A stretch of 64,000 nt of DNA from Hofstenia miamia (lineage: Eukaryota; Xenacoelomorpha; Acoela): the NCBI GenBank assembly GCA_004352715.1, contig SCFE01000034.1, positions 275,097 to 339,096 on the forward strand, written 5' to 3'. Numbering within the stretch: the stretch's first letter is position 1; each line of letters begins with the position of its first letter. A program made the position numbers and the translations under genes. A model generated the notes under the pieces. That model was given only the letters and a program-made list of their open reading frames with translations, searched no databases and was not told the DNA's origin. This document shows, piece by piece, positions 1 to 11,001 of this stretch.

Positions 1-1282
1 CGGATTTGACGATCAATTTTTTTGTATTCAAATTCAACACTATGCACCACCTATTCCGAGAGTCCAAAAACAAATTTGTGCGACATATCAAAACTCAGCA
101 CAATTTTTTTAAATTTTAGAATTTATTGATTTTAACAAGAGTTTTACATTTTTGAATTGGTTGATTTACTTTAATTTTATAAACATATTTAACAACAATT
201 ATTGAAATTGATACTAAGCACACATTCATACCATTAGGTGATAATTTGGAAATATACTTAATCTTATGCCATTGAAAATGCATTAAAAATTTGTCTATTT
301 TATAGTGTTTATAGTGCATAATGCAAAAATCTCACAAAACACAACATGCTATTATTAAAACGTAATTTGAAAATTTAAAAAATTTGTGCTGAATCTTGAA
401 AATGTGCACAAATTTTATGTTTTCATTCTTTAGAGTCAGAAGATGTTGGTGAAGTCCGTGCATATTGATAAATTTCAAAAAGTAAAAATTCAATAGTTTG
501 TGCCTTTCCTTTTTTTCAACATTGAGCCCCCTCTAAATATTTTGTATCCGCCCCTGACCAATGTTTATTAATTCTCAAATTATACGATTTTAAAAAAACG
601 TCTCGGCATTCAAGTAAGAGCAGAATAAAATTTTATGATATTAAAGATTGTATTGACGTCAACACTTTGTAATATTTCCCTTGATCCTTTGAATTGTGTT
701 GTACGTATTAGCTAAAATGATGTAGGTGTTTATAAATCGAAGAGTGATTTAGTTTTTTATTCCTCGCTGTATGACATTGGTTTTTTCCACCGTAATATAG
801 CATGTGTTGCAATTCCATTGCATAAAGTGCATTCAGTAGTTAAAAGAAGCATTTAGTTTTAACTATTGTATTTTTGTAAGGTTTGTGCCTCTTTTAGGTT
901 CTTAAATCTAAATGATCATAGGCTGCTTCCCATTTTCTCATCTTATGATAGCATGGGAAAAGTATAAAATAAAATTTTTTTAAACAATGTTTGTATTAAA
1001 AGTCAATCTATTTTTCTTAAAGACTTTTTTAAATCCTCATAGTGCATTTGTTAATGCATGAAGAAATATTTGTTTGTATAACAGGATATCAATTGAACCA
1101 AATACAAAAATTAGTAGTTTACGAAGGTATTGAATTGTAGTTTTGACAAACATTGTCAACTAAAGGTTCTCACAATTTATAGGAATAATTTGAATTCACA
1201 TTTACGTTTGTACACTGTTTAAATGAAAACTTATAAAGTGTATTTTTATTGGCCCTATTGATTTTACATGCACTACTAATAT
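1..1282. other. Non-coding AT-rich sequence
   Basis: I see no supported gene here. The stretch is AT-rich with stop codons in all frames. A short GC-richer patch near 515-560 resembles the decayed end of a dispersed repeat. Confidence 0.6.
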
Positions 1283-1544
1283 CCAGGCTCGTAGCCACGG
1301 GGGTTCGGGGGTTAGGAGGGACGAACGTGAAAAGTCAGGCAAGCCCTTTAGGGCAACAAAGCTAAAAGCAAAATCAGCATGTAAAAATAAAATTTGTAAA
1401 TTCAATTGTTGTAACTTTGCTCTCAATAATGTCATGAAATACATTTCTAAAGTCTATTTTGTCTATACTTTCAAAAAATTTGGTCACGTACTTGATCAAT
1501 ATACTAGGTGACCTTTCCTACCAAAAATCCTGCTACGCCCATGG
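1283..1544. mobile_element. Possible small non-autonomous element (MITE-like)
   Basis: The left end reads CCAGGCTCGTAGCC and the right end, read on the minus strand, CCATGGGCGTAGCA: 10 of the first 13 positions agree, and weaker similarity (a run ending TTAGGAGGG versus GGTAGGAAAGG) follows. This gives imperfect inverted ends about 260 bp apart around a non-coding middle. A related end, CCAGTGGCGTAGCC, lies at 38360. I found no convincing target duplication, so the boundaries are tentative and the superfamily unknown. Confidence 0.35.
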
Positions 1545-4500
1545 ATGCCACAAAATTAAAATGGTGTACAAGCTTGGTAAAATTTAAGTTAGTTTAAATT
1601 ATAAAGAAAGTGGAAATTCCAATAAACCCCTTCTGAATGCATGTCGACCCCTCCTTAGGTGATAATGCTGGCTACTCGCCATGTTTTAGTATATTTACCT
1701 CATTGAAGACATTGAATATAATTTCAAATTTTAACCAATATTAATTTTGGAGCTGCTAAGAGAAACACTACAGTAACTAAAACATTCAATGAAAGAGAAA
1801 AACGTTATTATAAAATATGTTGCATCTAATAAGTTGGAATAGAACTATAGTAAAAGAAGACGTAGTACTAACGAAAAACTGCGTTCGAAAAAGTTTCGAG
1901 ATGATCGAACAATATTTAATGAATCAAATTTTTTCTCGGTTTATTCCCCATGTGAAATTATATTCTACATCATAAATGTTGATTTATGAGTTTTTTAAGA
2001 AGAAAGTAAAACGCAACACCTATTTTTTCCAGAGGCGATTCATTTGAAGTAAAAGATTATGTAAATTTAAATAGCGCTTCGCTATTAAAGATTCTCACCA
2101 TAAAGTGAACATCTAATTCCCAAAGCAAAGAATTCCTTCAATTCACCGCCACAAAAAATTCAACACAGGAATTAATCGTCCAAAGAAAAGTGAACTGACA
2201 GGAGTCTTATGCAAAAAACTCGTAAATCATTTGAAACGGGATTTTCTTTGGAAACCTAATTAATCGGTGTTCAATTAATCTCGTGAAAGTTCTAGGTTCT
2301 GATTATAGTCTTTTATCAGTATTCCTTGAGGATATCTTCACTTTGTACCTCTGCAAAATGAGGTCTTAAGCGATGCTGATATTATTTAGACTACTTCTGA
2401 AAAGCCATGGCCTATTGAACATATGGTTACGGCTAATGCTAACAAATATCGAGTAGATTGTTAACTAAAATTTCATTTTAAGTGACTAGAACATTAATTA
2501 ATTGCGTTCACTGTGTTCGCATTTGGATAGGATATTTTTTCTTTTTTGGGGAGATGTCTTGCATAAATAGTTCGTTTGAAGGTTTTATGAGTTATCTTCT
2601 TAATTGGCAAATTTTATAATTTATTGTTTATTTATAATATTAGATATATCTTCAAATTTAATTTTTTTAGAGAGGGTTTTTTAAAAAGCCCACCCCTCAA
2701 TCATGTATCTGACTGCAAATGAAAAGAAAAGTCTAATTGACTCAGTAAAAAGTGTTATTTGCGAACTTATTCGTTTATTTAGTGTCGAAGCTGAGGGGGT
2801 TGAGCCACAGGACAATACTGTACTACTATGGGGAGGGAAATACAACAAACTTTTATCAATGGAAGAGAATATTCCAACCAAATGTGTAGTAAAATAGTAT
2901 TCATGAAAAATTAGATTCATTTTAAAAAATTAGAATTTTGCCATGGACATAGGCCATGTTTTTAATTGCGTACTATTATTAGAGAAATAATTCTCTTTCC
3001 AAATGCAAGAGTGCAACCATAAATGATTATTTGTAGTTGCATTCATGCAAAATTCTACAACCTGATAAGTTTTAAGCCATCTGATTTAAAGAAATAGAAA
3101 ATTGGTTTGTAGAACTAGTTTAATAACATTATTTATCAACGTTATTAAACTTATATAGTTCATTTGAACTTACAAAACTTTTTCCCACATTATCAAACCG
3201 GTTTTCTTCAAGTCTATTAAGAAATTTGGATATCTTAGGAAATTGACAGATCTATTGGTGAATATACTTTCATGAAAGTCAAACATTTGTACTAATTTAA
3301 AAATAATAACTGTTTTAGTAAGTAGAACGTCCAAACCAAATTGCAGCTTAGCAACAATGGAACCCGGAAGGGATTTTAAAATGTAAACACAAGAAGAGAC
3401 ACGCTTCTATCATTTCAGGATATCATAAGCATTAAAATATTTATATAAGAAACCATTACGGACTTTAAGAAATTCCTGTGAAGTTTAAAGTTAATTAAAA
3501 TAATCAAACTGATAATGCAGAACTACCTAAAGTTCCTACTTATTGTCAAGTAAGAAGTTTGGTGAGACGAAGGTAGATGTAAAAAAGGCAGATTCGGATA
3601 CTGAACAACTTTCATAAGTGAACTTGTCCAATTTTGACAGGTATTCACACCAATATGTATTTTTTAACCAAGTGAATTTTTTCTATATTTATTTTGGAAA
3701 AACCCTAAAAATCCGCTTCAGGGTGATGAACAACATTTTAACAATAAGTCTTTTTATGTTAAATGCTTAGAAAATGAGATTTTGGTAAACGATATTCATC
3801 AGTCTTCCCTTACGATTAGTAGTTAAATAATTTTATAATTGACCATGAAATATTGAAGTTAGTCTCATTTTGGTATAAATGAATTAATCTAAACTATCAG
3901 TGGTCACATTCGTTACACAATGTCAAATTCAAAGCAAAGATTGACGATAGGTGTTCTTACATAGAAGAAGCTCCAAAGTGTAAACCTGTAAAAAGTTGCA
4001 GTTTTGCAAAAATTAATAATTTTTAAATGAATTTTATGCTCATAATTTTTATATACATTTAATAAGTGTCTAAATATTTGTGAATTTGTGAACCTACAAA
4101 TCATTAATATACACACAAGTTAATAATATTAATCAAGCACAAAACAATTAATAAATTATAACTGAGAATGATATTCGCCATGCAGGTCAATTTTGAATCA
4201 TTTCAGGAATTGTTAAACAACATTAAAAATAATGTCAATAGATAATTTAACGAAAAGAAGCGTATGAAAATTTTCTAATGGAGGATATTTCTCAGTCAAG
4301 AACAATTTGAGTGACAAATGAAGTAGTGAAACCTTTCAATAACCATCAAAGTATTGCAATGCACTACCATTTTGTTATTTATTTTTAAATTTCTTTGCGG
4401 AAGAATGTTATATGTTTCTGTGGAAAAAATCAAAAATGGAAACCTGAAGGAGAAAATTCCTCCATGTTCCCTGGTTATGACATTTTTTACTTCACCATTA

Positions 4501-5102
4501 TACCATAATCCTAGCAAATTTCAAATAAATTGTTTCTAAACCTTGGGTAAATCTCAGACCACATAACACCTGGAGACTGTATCCTATTACTTAGATAACC
4601 TCGTCTTTTTCCATGTCTAATGATTTATTCATGAATAAAATTGGAAACTCCCTTCGCCATTAAAAATCCTCCCATTTTGTTCAATTAGAAGAATAATGAT
4701 GCATTGCTTTGTTAAAAATTAATTTCCTCGTTATAAATTAAATACAATTTGCTGAAAATCCTCTCAATTTCAATGAGCTATAGACCGAGCTATGAAATAT
4801 AAGAAATATGCAATAAAACAACATTTGGCTCAATTATTACAGTGCGCTTGGTATTTTATAAACTCCCCAACATCTGTTATTTCAGAGAAACAATTAATGG
4901 TATAAACAAATTCATAAAATTCGTATGGATTCTAATTAACAGTCAAGTCATTGTGTTACTCAAGAATGTTCTGGTTTAGTTAACAGGAATTATATATTCT
5001 CTCTCAACTATTTGGTAAGTTTGCAATTGACATCATTATAATCTAACCATTGTTCTACATTTAAATTTCGCTACAAAATAAAAATCTACTTTTATTCATT
5101 TC

Positions 5103-5103
<1 letters not shown>
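1545..5103. other. Non-coding AT-rich sequence
   Basis: Nothing beyond one weak small ORF (2703-2897) is supportable. Composition is uniform and AT-rich, without recognisable transposon ends. Confidence 0.55.
2703..2897 (+). CDS. Hypothetical 64-residue ORF or exon, unrecognised
   Basis: This is a short open frame of 64 codons, 31 nt downstream of an acceptor-like run (TTTTTTTAG ending at 2671). The product is mostly hydrophilic with an amphipathic N-terminal third (EKKSLIDSVKSVICELIRLF) and no signal peptide or membrane span. The surroundings are slightly GC-richer than the flanks. An antisense frame covers the same bases, so the openness may be chance. It could be an exon, a fragment of a decayed transposase, or nothing. 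I recognise no family. Confidence 0.2.
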   Translation: MYLTANEKKSLIDSVKSVICELIRLFSVEAEGVEPQDNTVLLWGGKYNKLLSMEENIPTKCVVK

Positions 5104-5133
<30 letters not shown>

Positions 5134-5145
5134 AATATACATTAT
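5104..5145. repeat. (TA)n microsatellite, interrupted
   Basis: Alternating T and A with a few interruptions. Comparable tracts occur at about 5623-5640, 6886-6905, 24646-24676 and 35797-35812. Confidence 0.85.
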
Positions 5146-5414
5146 ATTATATATATACATTGAATGTATATCTTCCACATAACCACATTTCTAAACACAA
5201 ATCCTTGAAACTTTGCAGGGTGGTGTCTCCTTATACTATCTACCTCCATCCTGAAAAATATATATATTGGGGGTTGGTAGACTAATGGCAAAAATTGGTA
5301 TTTTGGGAAAAAACAGCGATTCCCGCTAAATGCTTCAGAAATTTTAGACAGCTCTTTCGCCAAATGCAGCTTTTTTCCATTTCCATAGCAAAAAGCGGGA
5401 AATATATACATATT

Positions 5415-6326
5415 TACATAACATTGTTTTTCCAAATAATTTTCTTAATTTGTATAAGGCATAATCAGTGACATCGTACCCTGAAAACGTTTATGGTTTT
5501 GATGGAGTAAGAGGGGTTTAAGGGTCAAATCGTACATAGAAGGGATAACTCTCTGAGTTATAGAAATGTGTTCTCGATTCCTTTCCACTCACTTTATTGG
5601 TAGTTGTCTGCAACGCCATGGATATATATATATATATATACAGTAGTGGCCAAAAGTTTTGAGACAGTCTGATAAAAATATGAAATATGCCTACATTGAT
5701 AGTTTTCTTCTAATTTTCATTAGTTTGAATCTCTAACATTTTGATATCTATGGTTTAAGGCAGTATTGTAATTATAATTATGATGATATTTATGGATCTT
5801 TAAATTCAAAACTTTGAATATTCTACTGGAATCTGTTAAAGTTTAAATCGGTCACACTATTGTGTAAATCATAGCAGAAATGGCGAAAATTCGGGAGTTC
5901 TCTGCTGATAAGCGGAGTTCCGTTGCAGCCTGACATTCAGCGAAGTAGATTGCAGGTCTGTTGTCAATATCACGTGCCTCTGTTTATTGGTTAGTGAAAA
6001 AATTCAAAGACACTGGAGCTATTGTGAAGGAGAAGCGAACTGATAGACCAAGGATAACCTCTGTGAGGACTGATAAAATGAACAGAAGACTAATCACCTG
6101 TGATCCCTGTGCAGCCTCTTCATTTATCCAAGCACAACTGCCTCAAGAACGACATATTGCTTCAACAAGAACTATAAGACGTCGTTTGCACACCGAATTG
6201 AAGCTCCCCAGTTGATGCCAAGTAGCCAAACCTGTCTTTGAAGAACATCAATGACCGCCTCGCCTTCTGTTGCCGTCATGCCCACTGGACAGCTGAGGAC
6301 TGGCAGAAAGTTATTTTCAGTGACGA
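5415..6326 (+). repeat. First copy of a duplicated locus (unmerged contig?)
   Basis: From 5415 the sequence matches that starting at 6678. The 200+ bp before the (TA)n run look identical; the match then continues through the Tc1 element with scattered differences until it breaks next to the single N at 6329. Identical unique flank plus a single-N join suggests two versions of one locus placed in tandem by the assembler. Confidence 0.85.
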
Positions 6327-6328
6327 GG
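5641..6328 (+). mobile_element. Tc1-like element A, 5' part only
   Basis: The element begins CAGTAGTGGCCAAAAG directly after a (TA)n run, as expected for a Tc1/mariner element inserted at TA. The first 240 bp are untranslated, then a transposase reading frame follows. The copy is cut off at the N at 6329, so its 3' half and 3' terminal repeat are absent. Its body differs from element B although the preceding flank is the same. Confidence 0.85.
5880..6328 (+). pseudogene. Tc1 transposase, N-terminal part, broken
   Basis: The natural start is the ATG at 5880 (MAKIREFSADKR), soon interrupted by stops; an open stretch resumes at 5961-6215. It encodes the paired-like helix-turn-helix DNA-binding region of Tc1 transposases, which binds the terminal repeats: SISRASVYWLVKKFKDTG, a basic linker with the GRPR-like RTDRPR motif, and STRTIRRRLHTELKLPS. 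After a frame change the sequence approaches the first catalytic aspartate (VIFSDE) and is cut at the N. Premature stops plus truncation make it non-functional. Confidence 0.85.
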
Positions 6329-6329
6329 N

Positions 6330-6676
6330 GGGTCGATCAGCCACGGTCGAGAACATTTCTTGACCTTATAGCAGTGTTCACTATTGCTTGAGTAAAAGCC
6401 TAGATAATTACAATGGTTGAGTATCAATGCTAGTGTCTTCGATGAGATTTTTTTACAGTCTATCTGCAGCATGAGGGGGGCATGGTTAGACGGAAGTGAG
6501 AGGTCTTGATGTACTTGAAAATTTTTAACTTGGTTTAGAAGTGAAGTAGATAATATGCAAACATCAATAGATGATAACCATCTCTCTTTTTGCCTGTATG
6601 TCAAGCCTCCTGTGAATTCCATGAAGTTGTTCACAATTGCAGTATGGGTTTCCGAACATATGTCTATTATCATTTT
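6330..6676 (-). pseudogene. LINE ORF2 endonuclease fragment between single Ns
   Basis: The minus strand is open across the whole segment between the single Ns at 6329 and 6677. The product resembles the C-terminal end of the APE-type endonuclease domain of non-LTR retrotransposons, which nicks target DNA to prime reverse transcription. The spacing of SSIDVCILSTSLL and LPSNHAPLMLQID matches the 'IDyil..' and 'SDHxpl' motifs, with Asn in place of the usual Asp before the catalytic His. Neither neighbour continues it, so it is probably a stray contig piece misplaced in a gap. It is too short to assign a clade. Confidence 0.6.
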
Positions 6677-6677
6677 N

Positions 6678-7591
6678 TACATAACATTGTTTTTCCAAAT
6701 AATTTTCTTAATTTGTATAAGGCATAATCAGTGACATCGTACCCTGAAAACGTTTATGGTTTTGATGGAGTAAGAGGGGTTTAAGGGTCAAATCGTACAT
6801 AGAAGGGATAACTCTCTGAGTTATAGAAATGTGTTCTCGATTCCTTTCCACTCACTTTATTGGTAGTTGTCTGCAACGCCATGGATATATATATATATAT
6901 ATATACAGTAGTGGCCAAAAGTTTTGAGACAGTCTGATAAAAATATGAAATATGCCTACATTGATAGTTTTCTTCTAATTTTCATTAGTTTGAATCTCTA
7001 ACATTTTGATATCTATGGTTTAAGGCAGTATAGTCAATTATCATTATGATGATATTTATGGATTTTAAAATTCAAAACTTTGAATACTCTACTAGAATCT
7101 GTTAAATTTAAAAGCGGTCACACTATTGTGTAAATCATAGCAGAAATGGCGAAAATTCGGGAGTTCTCTGCTGATAAGCGGAGTTCCGTTGCAGCCTGAC
7201 ATTCAGCGAAGTAGATTGCAGGTCTGTTGTCAATATCACGTGCCTCTGTTTATTGGTTAGTGCCGAAAAAATTCAAAGACACTGGAGCTTTTGTGAAGGA
7301 GAAGCGAACTGATAGACCAAGGATAACCTCCGTGAGGACTGATAACATGATCAGAAGACTAATCATCCGTGATCCCTGTGCATCCTCTTCATTTATCGAA
7401 ACACAACTGCCTCAAGAACGACATGTTGCTTCAACAAGAACTATAAGACGTCGTTTGCACACCGAATTAAAGCTCCCCAGTAGATGAACTTTCAAAGAGC
7501 CAAACCTGTCTTTGAAGAACATCAATGACCGCCTCGCCTTCTGTCGCCGTCATGCCCACTGGACAGCTGAGGACTGGCAGAAAGTTATTTT
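6678..7591 (+). repeat. Second copy of the duplicated locus
   Basis: Counterpart of 5415-6326, offset about 1263-1265 bp. The unique flank appears identical except for the number of TA units; the Tc1 body carries substitutions and small indels. Confidence 0.85.
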
Positions 7592-8111
7592 CAGTGACGA
7601 ATTTTACAATCCAACTGCTACAAAGCAACAATCCGAAGACCCCGCAATCAGCGATATTCACCACGCTACACAATTCCAGTAGTCAAGAACCCACCAAAGG
7701 TAATGGTCTGGGGTGCAATTGCTTACTATGATAGAGCGGGACTGTACATTTACTCTCCGGGAGAAACTGTCAATGCCGAGAAATACTTGGAGATTCTAAG
7801 GGAAAAGTTTCCTTTCTTTTCTGACTTCCATTTTTCAACAAGACGGGACGACTTGCTACATGCCCAAAGTGGTGACGAATTGGCTGAGAGACCAGGGCAT
7901 CCAGCTCTTGGAACCATGGCTAGGGTCATACCCGGACCTCAACCCAATTAAGAATTGCTGGACCCGAGTGAAGAAAGCTGTTGCTACCAAGAAACCATCT
8001 TCATTACATGACTTTCAAGAGGCCATCAAGGAAGCATGGATTCAAGAAGTCACCCCAGATTACTGTCATCGCCTGATTGGGTCTATGCAAGGCGCATTGC
8101 ACAGGTGTTGA
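6906..8111 (+). mobile_element. Tc1-like element B (3' terminal repeat not found)
   Basis: Starts CAGTAGTGGCCAAAAG after (TA)n and carries the whole transposase region. The expected inverted 3' end (CTTTTGGCCACTACTG) is not visible in the next 400 bp, so the copy is 3'-truncated or chimeric; the end given is the end of recognisable transposase. The downstream stretch to about 8590 is AT-rich with nothing recognisable. Confidence 0.8.
7146..8111 (+). pseudogene. Tc1 transposase, frameshifted and catalytically dead
   Basis: DDE transposase of the Tc1 family, here in pieces in different frames. Visible parts in order: start MAKIREFSADKR (7146); helix-turn-helix region 7227-7487; first catalytic Asp region (VIFSDE, near 7590); MVWGAIAYYDRAGLYIYSPG (7703 on); a damaged second Asp region near 7845; and the C-terminal block 7860-8111. 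In that block the third acidic site reads DLNPIKNCW where the family has PIEN, so the catalytic Glu is Lys. Several frameshifts, early stops and this substitution exclude activity. The tail (EVTPDYCHRLIGSMQ) is typical of the family. Confidence 0.88.
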
Positions 8112-8586
8112 AGAACAAAGGGCTCCATACAAAGTACTGAGTGTCGTATAGTACTGTGAGCATATGTTTACAGTGTTTTATTATGTAAAATACAGAGCAT
8201 GCAATATCAAATTAAGTTTCATCCATCACTAAATATCATCACTTTATTGAGAGTTATTCTAGATAACAAATTTGATTAAAAAAATCCGATTGATCACCTA
8301 GTCAAGAAACTTAGCAGAACTTTATACCTCAATAAAAAGCTACTTTCATTTAATCTTTCTATCTTTGATCCCCAAGGATTATTAAATGCATTTTTTTTCA
8401 ATTGAGTTTTTGCATTGTTGTTTTGGGACTGTCTATCATCGATAAAATAAAAAAAGGAAGCATGAGTTTAACATAACTAAATTTACTACCTGTTCAGAAA
8501 CTGTCATTTCAAATTAGGGTTCGCACAAAAATTTTTTCAACAAAGCAAGTTATTTTTTGTATACTTCCTTAAAAAACACACACACA

Positions 8587-8590
<4 letters not shown>

Positions 8591-8633
<43 letters not shown>
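8591..8633. repeat. (TA)n microsatellite
   Basis: An uninterrupted run of about 43 bp of alternating T and A, preceded by a short CA repeat. Confidence 0.95.
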
Positions 8634-8636
<3 letters not shown>

Positions 8637-8862
8637 CAATTTTTTACTATCGAAGAATTTTCCCAAAGCACTAGTAAAAAATTGATTAATTTACGTTCTA
8701 ATTTCAGCATTCCATATTTGAGCAATTATTCAATTTTCACAATCTGACAAATTTTGACAAATATTGCATATAATTCATGCATGTAGTTTTGTTTTAACTA
8801 GGTCTAAAAATTTAAACAAGCTTATGAATCAAGAATAAACTAATTCTTTTAGATGTAAGTTA

Positions 8863-9102
8863 ATGACTGGTGTGAAAACACTTCGGGCGCTTATAAGGAA
8901 TCAAGAGCATTGGAGTACCACTACCGAGTCAGCATCAGAGATTGCTAAACGCGAAAAAGAGGCTTTAATTGCTGCGTTCGGTTCTGCTGGACTATTTCTC
9001 TGCCTTGTTATTCTAGTACTGATTTTACTGGTTATATGTTTTCTAATTAATACCAGACTAATCAGTCGAAAAAACTCCGATGGAGCCAAATCTTTTTGCT
9101 AG
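8863..9102 (+). CDS. Small single-pass membrane protein (paralogue 1)
   Basis: A 79-residue ORF ending in TAG. Residues 1-37 are hydrophilic with a STTT motif; residues 41-62 form one strongly hydrophobic segment (SAGLFLCLVILVLILLVICF); a short basic tail (RLISRKN) ends in DGAKSFC. Basic residues after the span suggest a cytosolic C-terminus, and there is no N-terminal signal peptide. A paralogue lies at 39156-39389 on the minus strand: 33 of 48 residues from the KEA motif to the C-terminus are identical, with many silent codon differences, indicating selection on protein. An acceptor-like TTCTTTTAG ends 10 nt before the ATG, so this may be the last exon of a spliced gene; the frame stays open to 8839. 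A donor-like GTAAGT at 8855 complicates exon prediction. Function unrecognised. Confidence 0.75.
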   Translation: MTGVKTLRALIRNQEHWSTTTESASEIAKREKEALIAAFGSAGLFLCLVILVLILLVICFLINTRLISRKNSDGAKSFC

Positions 9103-9665
9103 AATCGACATTTGACTATATTTCTATCAATTTAGAAAATAATTTATACAGAAGTGAAAAGAATTTGATTTTTACTTCTTTATTGTTTATTTAGAGGAAT
9201 ACGGATCCCTAGTTTGCTTATATTAGGAAGTCATTACTTAAACCAAAATTCTCATGCCAACCCCGAACTAGACACCAAATAGGTTTGAGTTCGGCCTCAT
9301 TGTTTTACTTCGTTTCAAAAGAGTGTCAGGATTTTCTTTTTATTTTGTGCGTACCATAAAGACAAAATTCAGTTCAGTTCGCAAAATATCGCAAGTATGC
9401 ATAAAGTTTTGAATTAGCATTATTTCGAAATTGATCTATTAATACGGTTTATCATATGTATCTATAAAGACAACAATTTTTTCAAACGTTTTAAGAAATG
9501 TTGATTTCTTCGCGCATCTATTATACTTAATAGCTCCATGAAATGTTGAATATTTATGTTAAAGAGTTTCGTTGTTGTTTCCCCTAAAGTAGGATTAGGG
9601 TTTATAATAACGTTTTTTAGATTTTGCTATGGGGGCTTCAGCTTCCTATTACCTCTGAGGATATA
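9103..9665. other. Non-coding, downstream of the small membrane-protein gene
   Basis: No gene seen. No exact AATAAA occurs in the first 150 bp after the stop; the closest is AATAAT near 9138. The last bases carry the TA at which the next element is inserted. Confidence 0.55.
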
Positions 9666-10999
9666 CAGTCAATGTTCATATTAATGCGACATGAATAAAT
9701 TTTCATTCACGATTTCTTTACATTTTCATTGTGTTTACGTACAATTTGGCGGTAAAATAGGCAAATAAAAATTACATAAAGACAGACACGTCTATATGGC
9801 ATATCATAGGCAACCTTGAATAACAGTATCACTATGAAACCACAGAGCAGTGATCAAAAGAGGAAATATACAATTATGGTCCATAAAGACATCAATTTGG
9901 TGGTATCCCTGGAGAAAAGCCAAAACAGCCAGTATTCTTGGTGTACACAGATCGACTTTGCATCGTAGATTAAAGTTGTATAATTCTGGATATGGGTTGC
10001 GTCGCAGAGGCCCGAGGAAGAAATGGACGGTGCGAGACAAATATCACCTTATCACACTCATGAAAAGAAATTGAACTTATGGTTCAAAAAAACTGCTATT
10101 GTCTTTTAATAAGACACATCCAGACCTCATAAGCCTATTAACTATCAAGAGAAAGATCAAGGAGCTGCCCTTAGTATTCAGAAAACCAAAAAAATTAATG
10201 TTGTCCGAGAAGTCAACAAAAAAATCCGAGTTTGATGGTGCAGACAAAGGGTTAAGAAACCCCTAGATTCGTGGAATAACTGGGTTTATAGCCATGAAAG
10301 CATGGTTCAAAGATCTGGAGATACCCTAAAGAAAAGTTTGGACCACTGCATTGTAGTTGTAAAAAGAATAAAAACAGCAACAATATTCAGCTGATGGTTT
10401 GGAGTGGCATTTCGTACTCTGGTGAAATAACACTTGTTCCAGTCCAGGGCAAAATTTACTGGGGATTCGTATGAAGCCTACTTGATGATCAACTCCCCCA
10501 GCTTCTATCTAGGCTTCCTGACAGAAATTCTGTTGTTTTTCAACAGGATAATGCACCCGTTCATGTACACAGGCTGTCAAAAAAACTTATTTCGTAGTTT
10601 GAACATCATCCCCGCCCCCTGGCCTCCTCAAAGTCCCGACCTAAACATAATCGAGAATGTGTGGAAGCGAATTAAACAGGAAATAAATAAGTCTAATGCT
10701 GAAATTCGAAACAGAGACCACTTTTTGGAACACATTCTGAAAGCATGGTTGGAGAGATAATGATTTTATCAGGAAACTGTATGAGTCGATTCCCGAAAGA
10801 CTCAAAGAGGTTATTAGGATGAAAGGGATATGACTTCCAAGTACTGATATGTTTCTTTTTCTCAATGTGTTTTATTATTTCTTATGTAAATTCACTTTCT
10901 CCCAATGTGTTTTCTTTATTTCTTATGTAAATTCACTTTTTTCTTTTGCTACTAGTGATTTTCATTTTGTTCACGTCGCATTAATATGAACCTTGACTG
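9666..10999 (+). mobile_element. Tc1/mariner-like element C with both terminal repeats
   Basis: The 5' end (CAGTCAATGTTCATATT...) and inverted 3' end (CAGTCAAGGTTCATATT...) agree at all but one of about 25 positions, through the shared AATGCGAC. Each end is flanked by a TA dinucleotide (9664-9665 and 11000-11001), the standard Tc1/mariner target duplication. Length is 1334 bp. Near the 3' end about 40 bp (TCAATGTGTTTTATTATTTC...) is repeated in tandem between 10862 and 10940. The transposase inside is degenerate. The ends differ from those of the other Tc1 elements in the window, so this is a separate family. Confidence 0.93.
9850..10760 (+). pseudogene. Transposase of element C, multiple frameshifts
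   Basis: DDE transposase remnant. The N-terminal open stretch (9850-10074) carries a helix-turn-helix (TASILGVHRSTLHRRLKLY) and a basic RRRGPRKKW motif resembling the GRPR hook. After stops, MVWSGISYSGEITLVP (10394 on) and FQQDNAPVHVHRL (10538 on, second catalytic Asp) lie in one frame, while PPQSPDLNIIENVW (near 10620-10665, third catalytic Glu intact) lies in another. An intervening in-frame stop and at least two frameshifts break the gene. The two recognisable catalytic motifs are preserved, so decay is mainly by indels. I could not place the first Asp. Confidence 0.85.
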
Positions 11000-11001
11000 T
11001 A

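Noticed and set aside
8537-8725. Frame encoding an Ile-Tyr repeat
   Set aside because: Translation of a (TA)n microsatellite. The same applies at 55830-56108 and 58325-58402.
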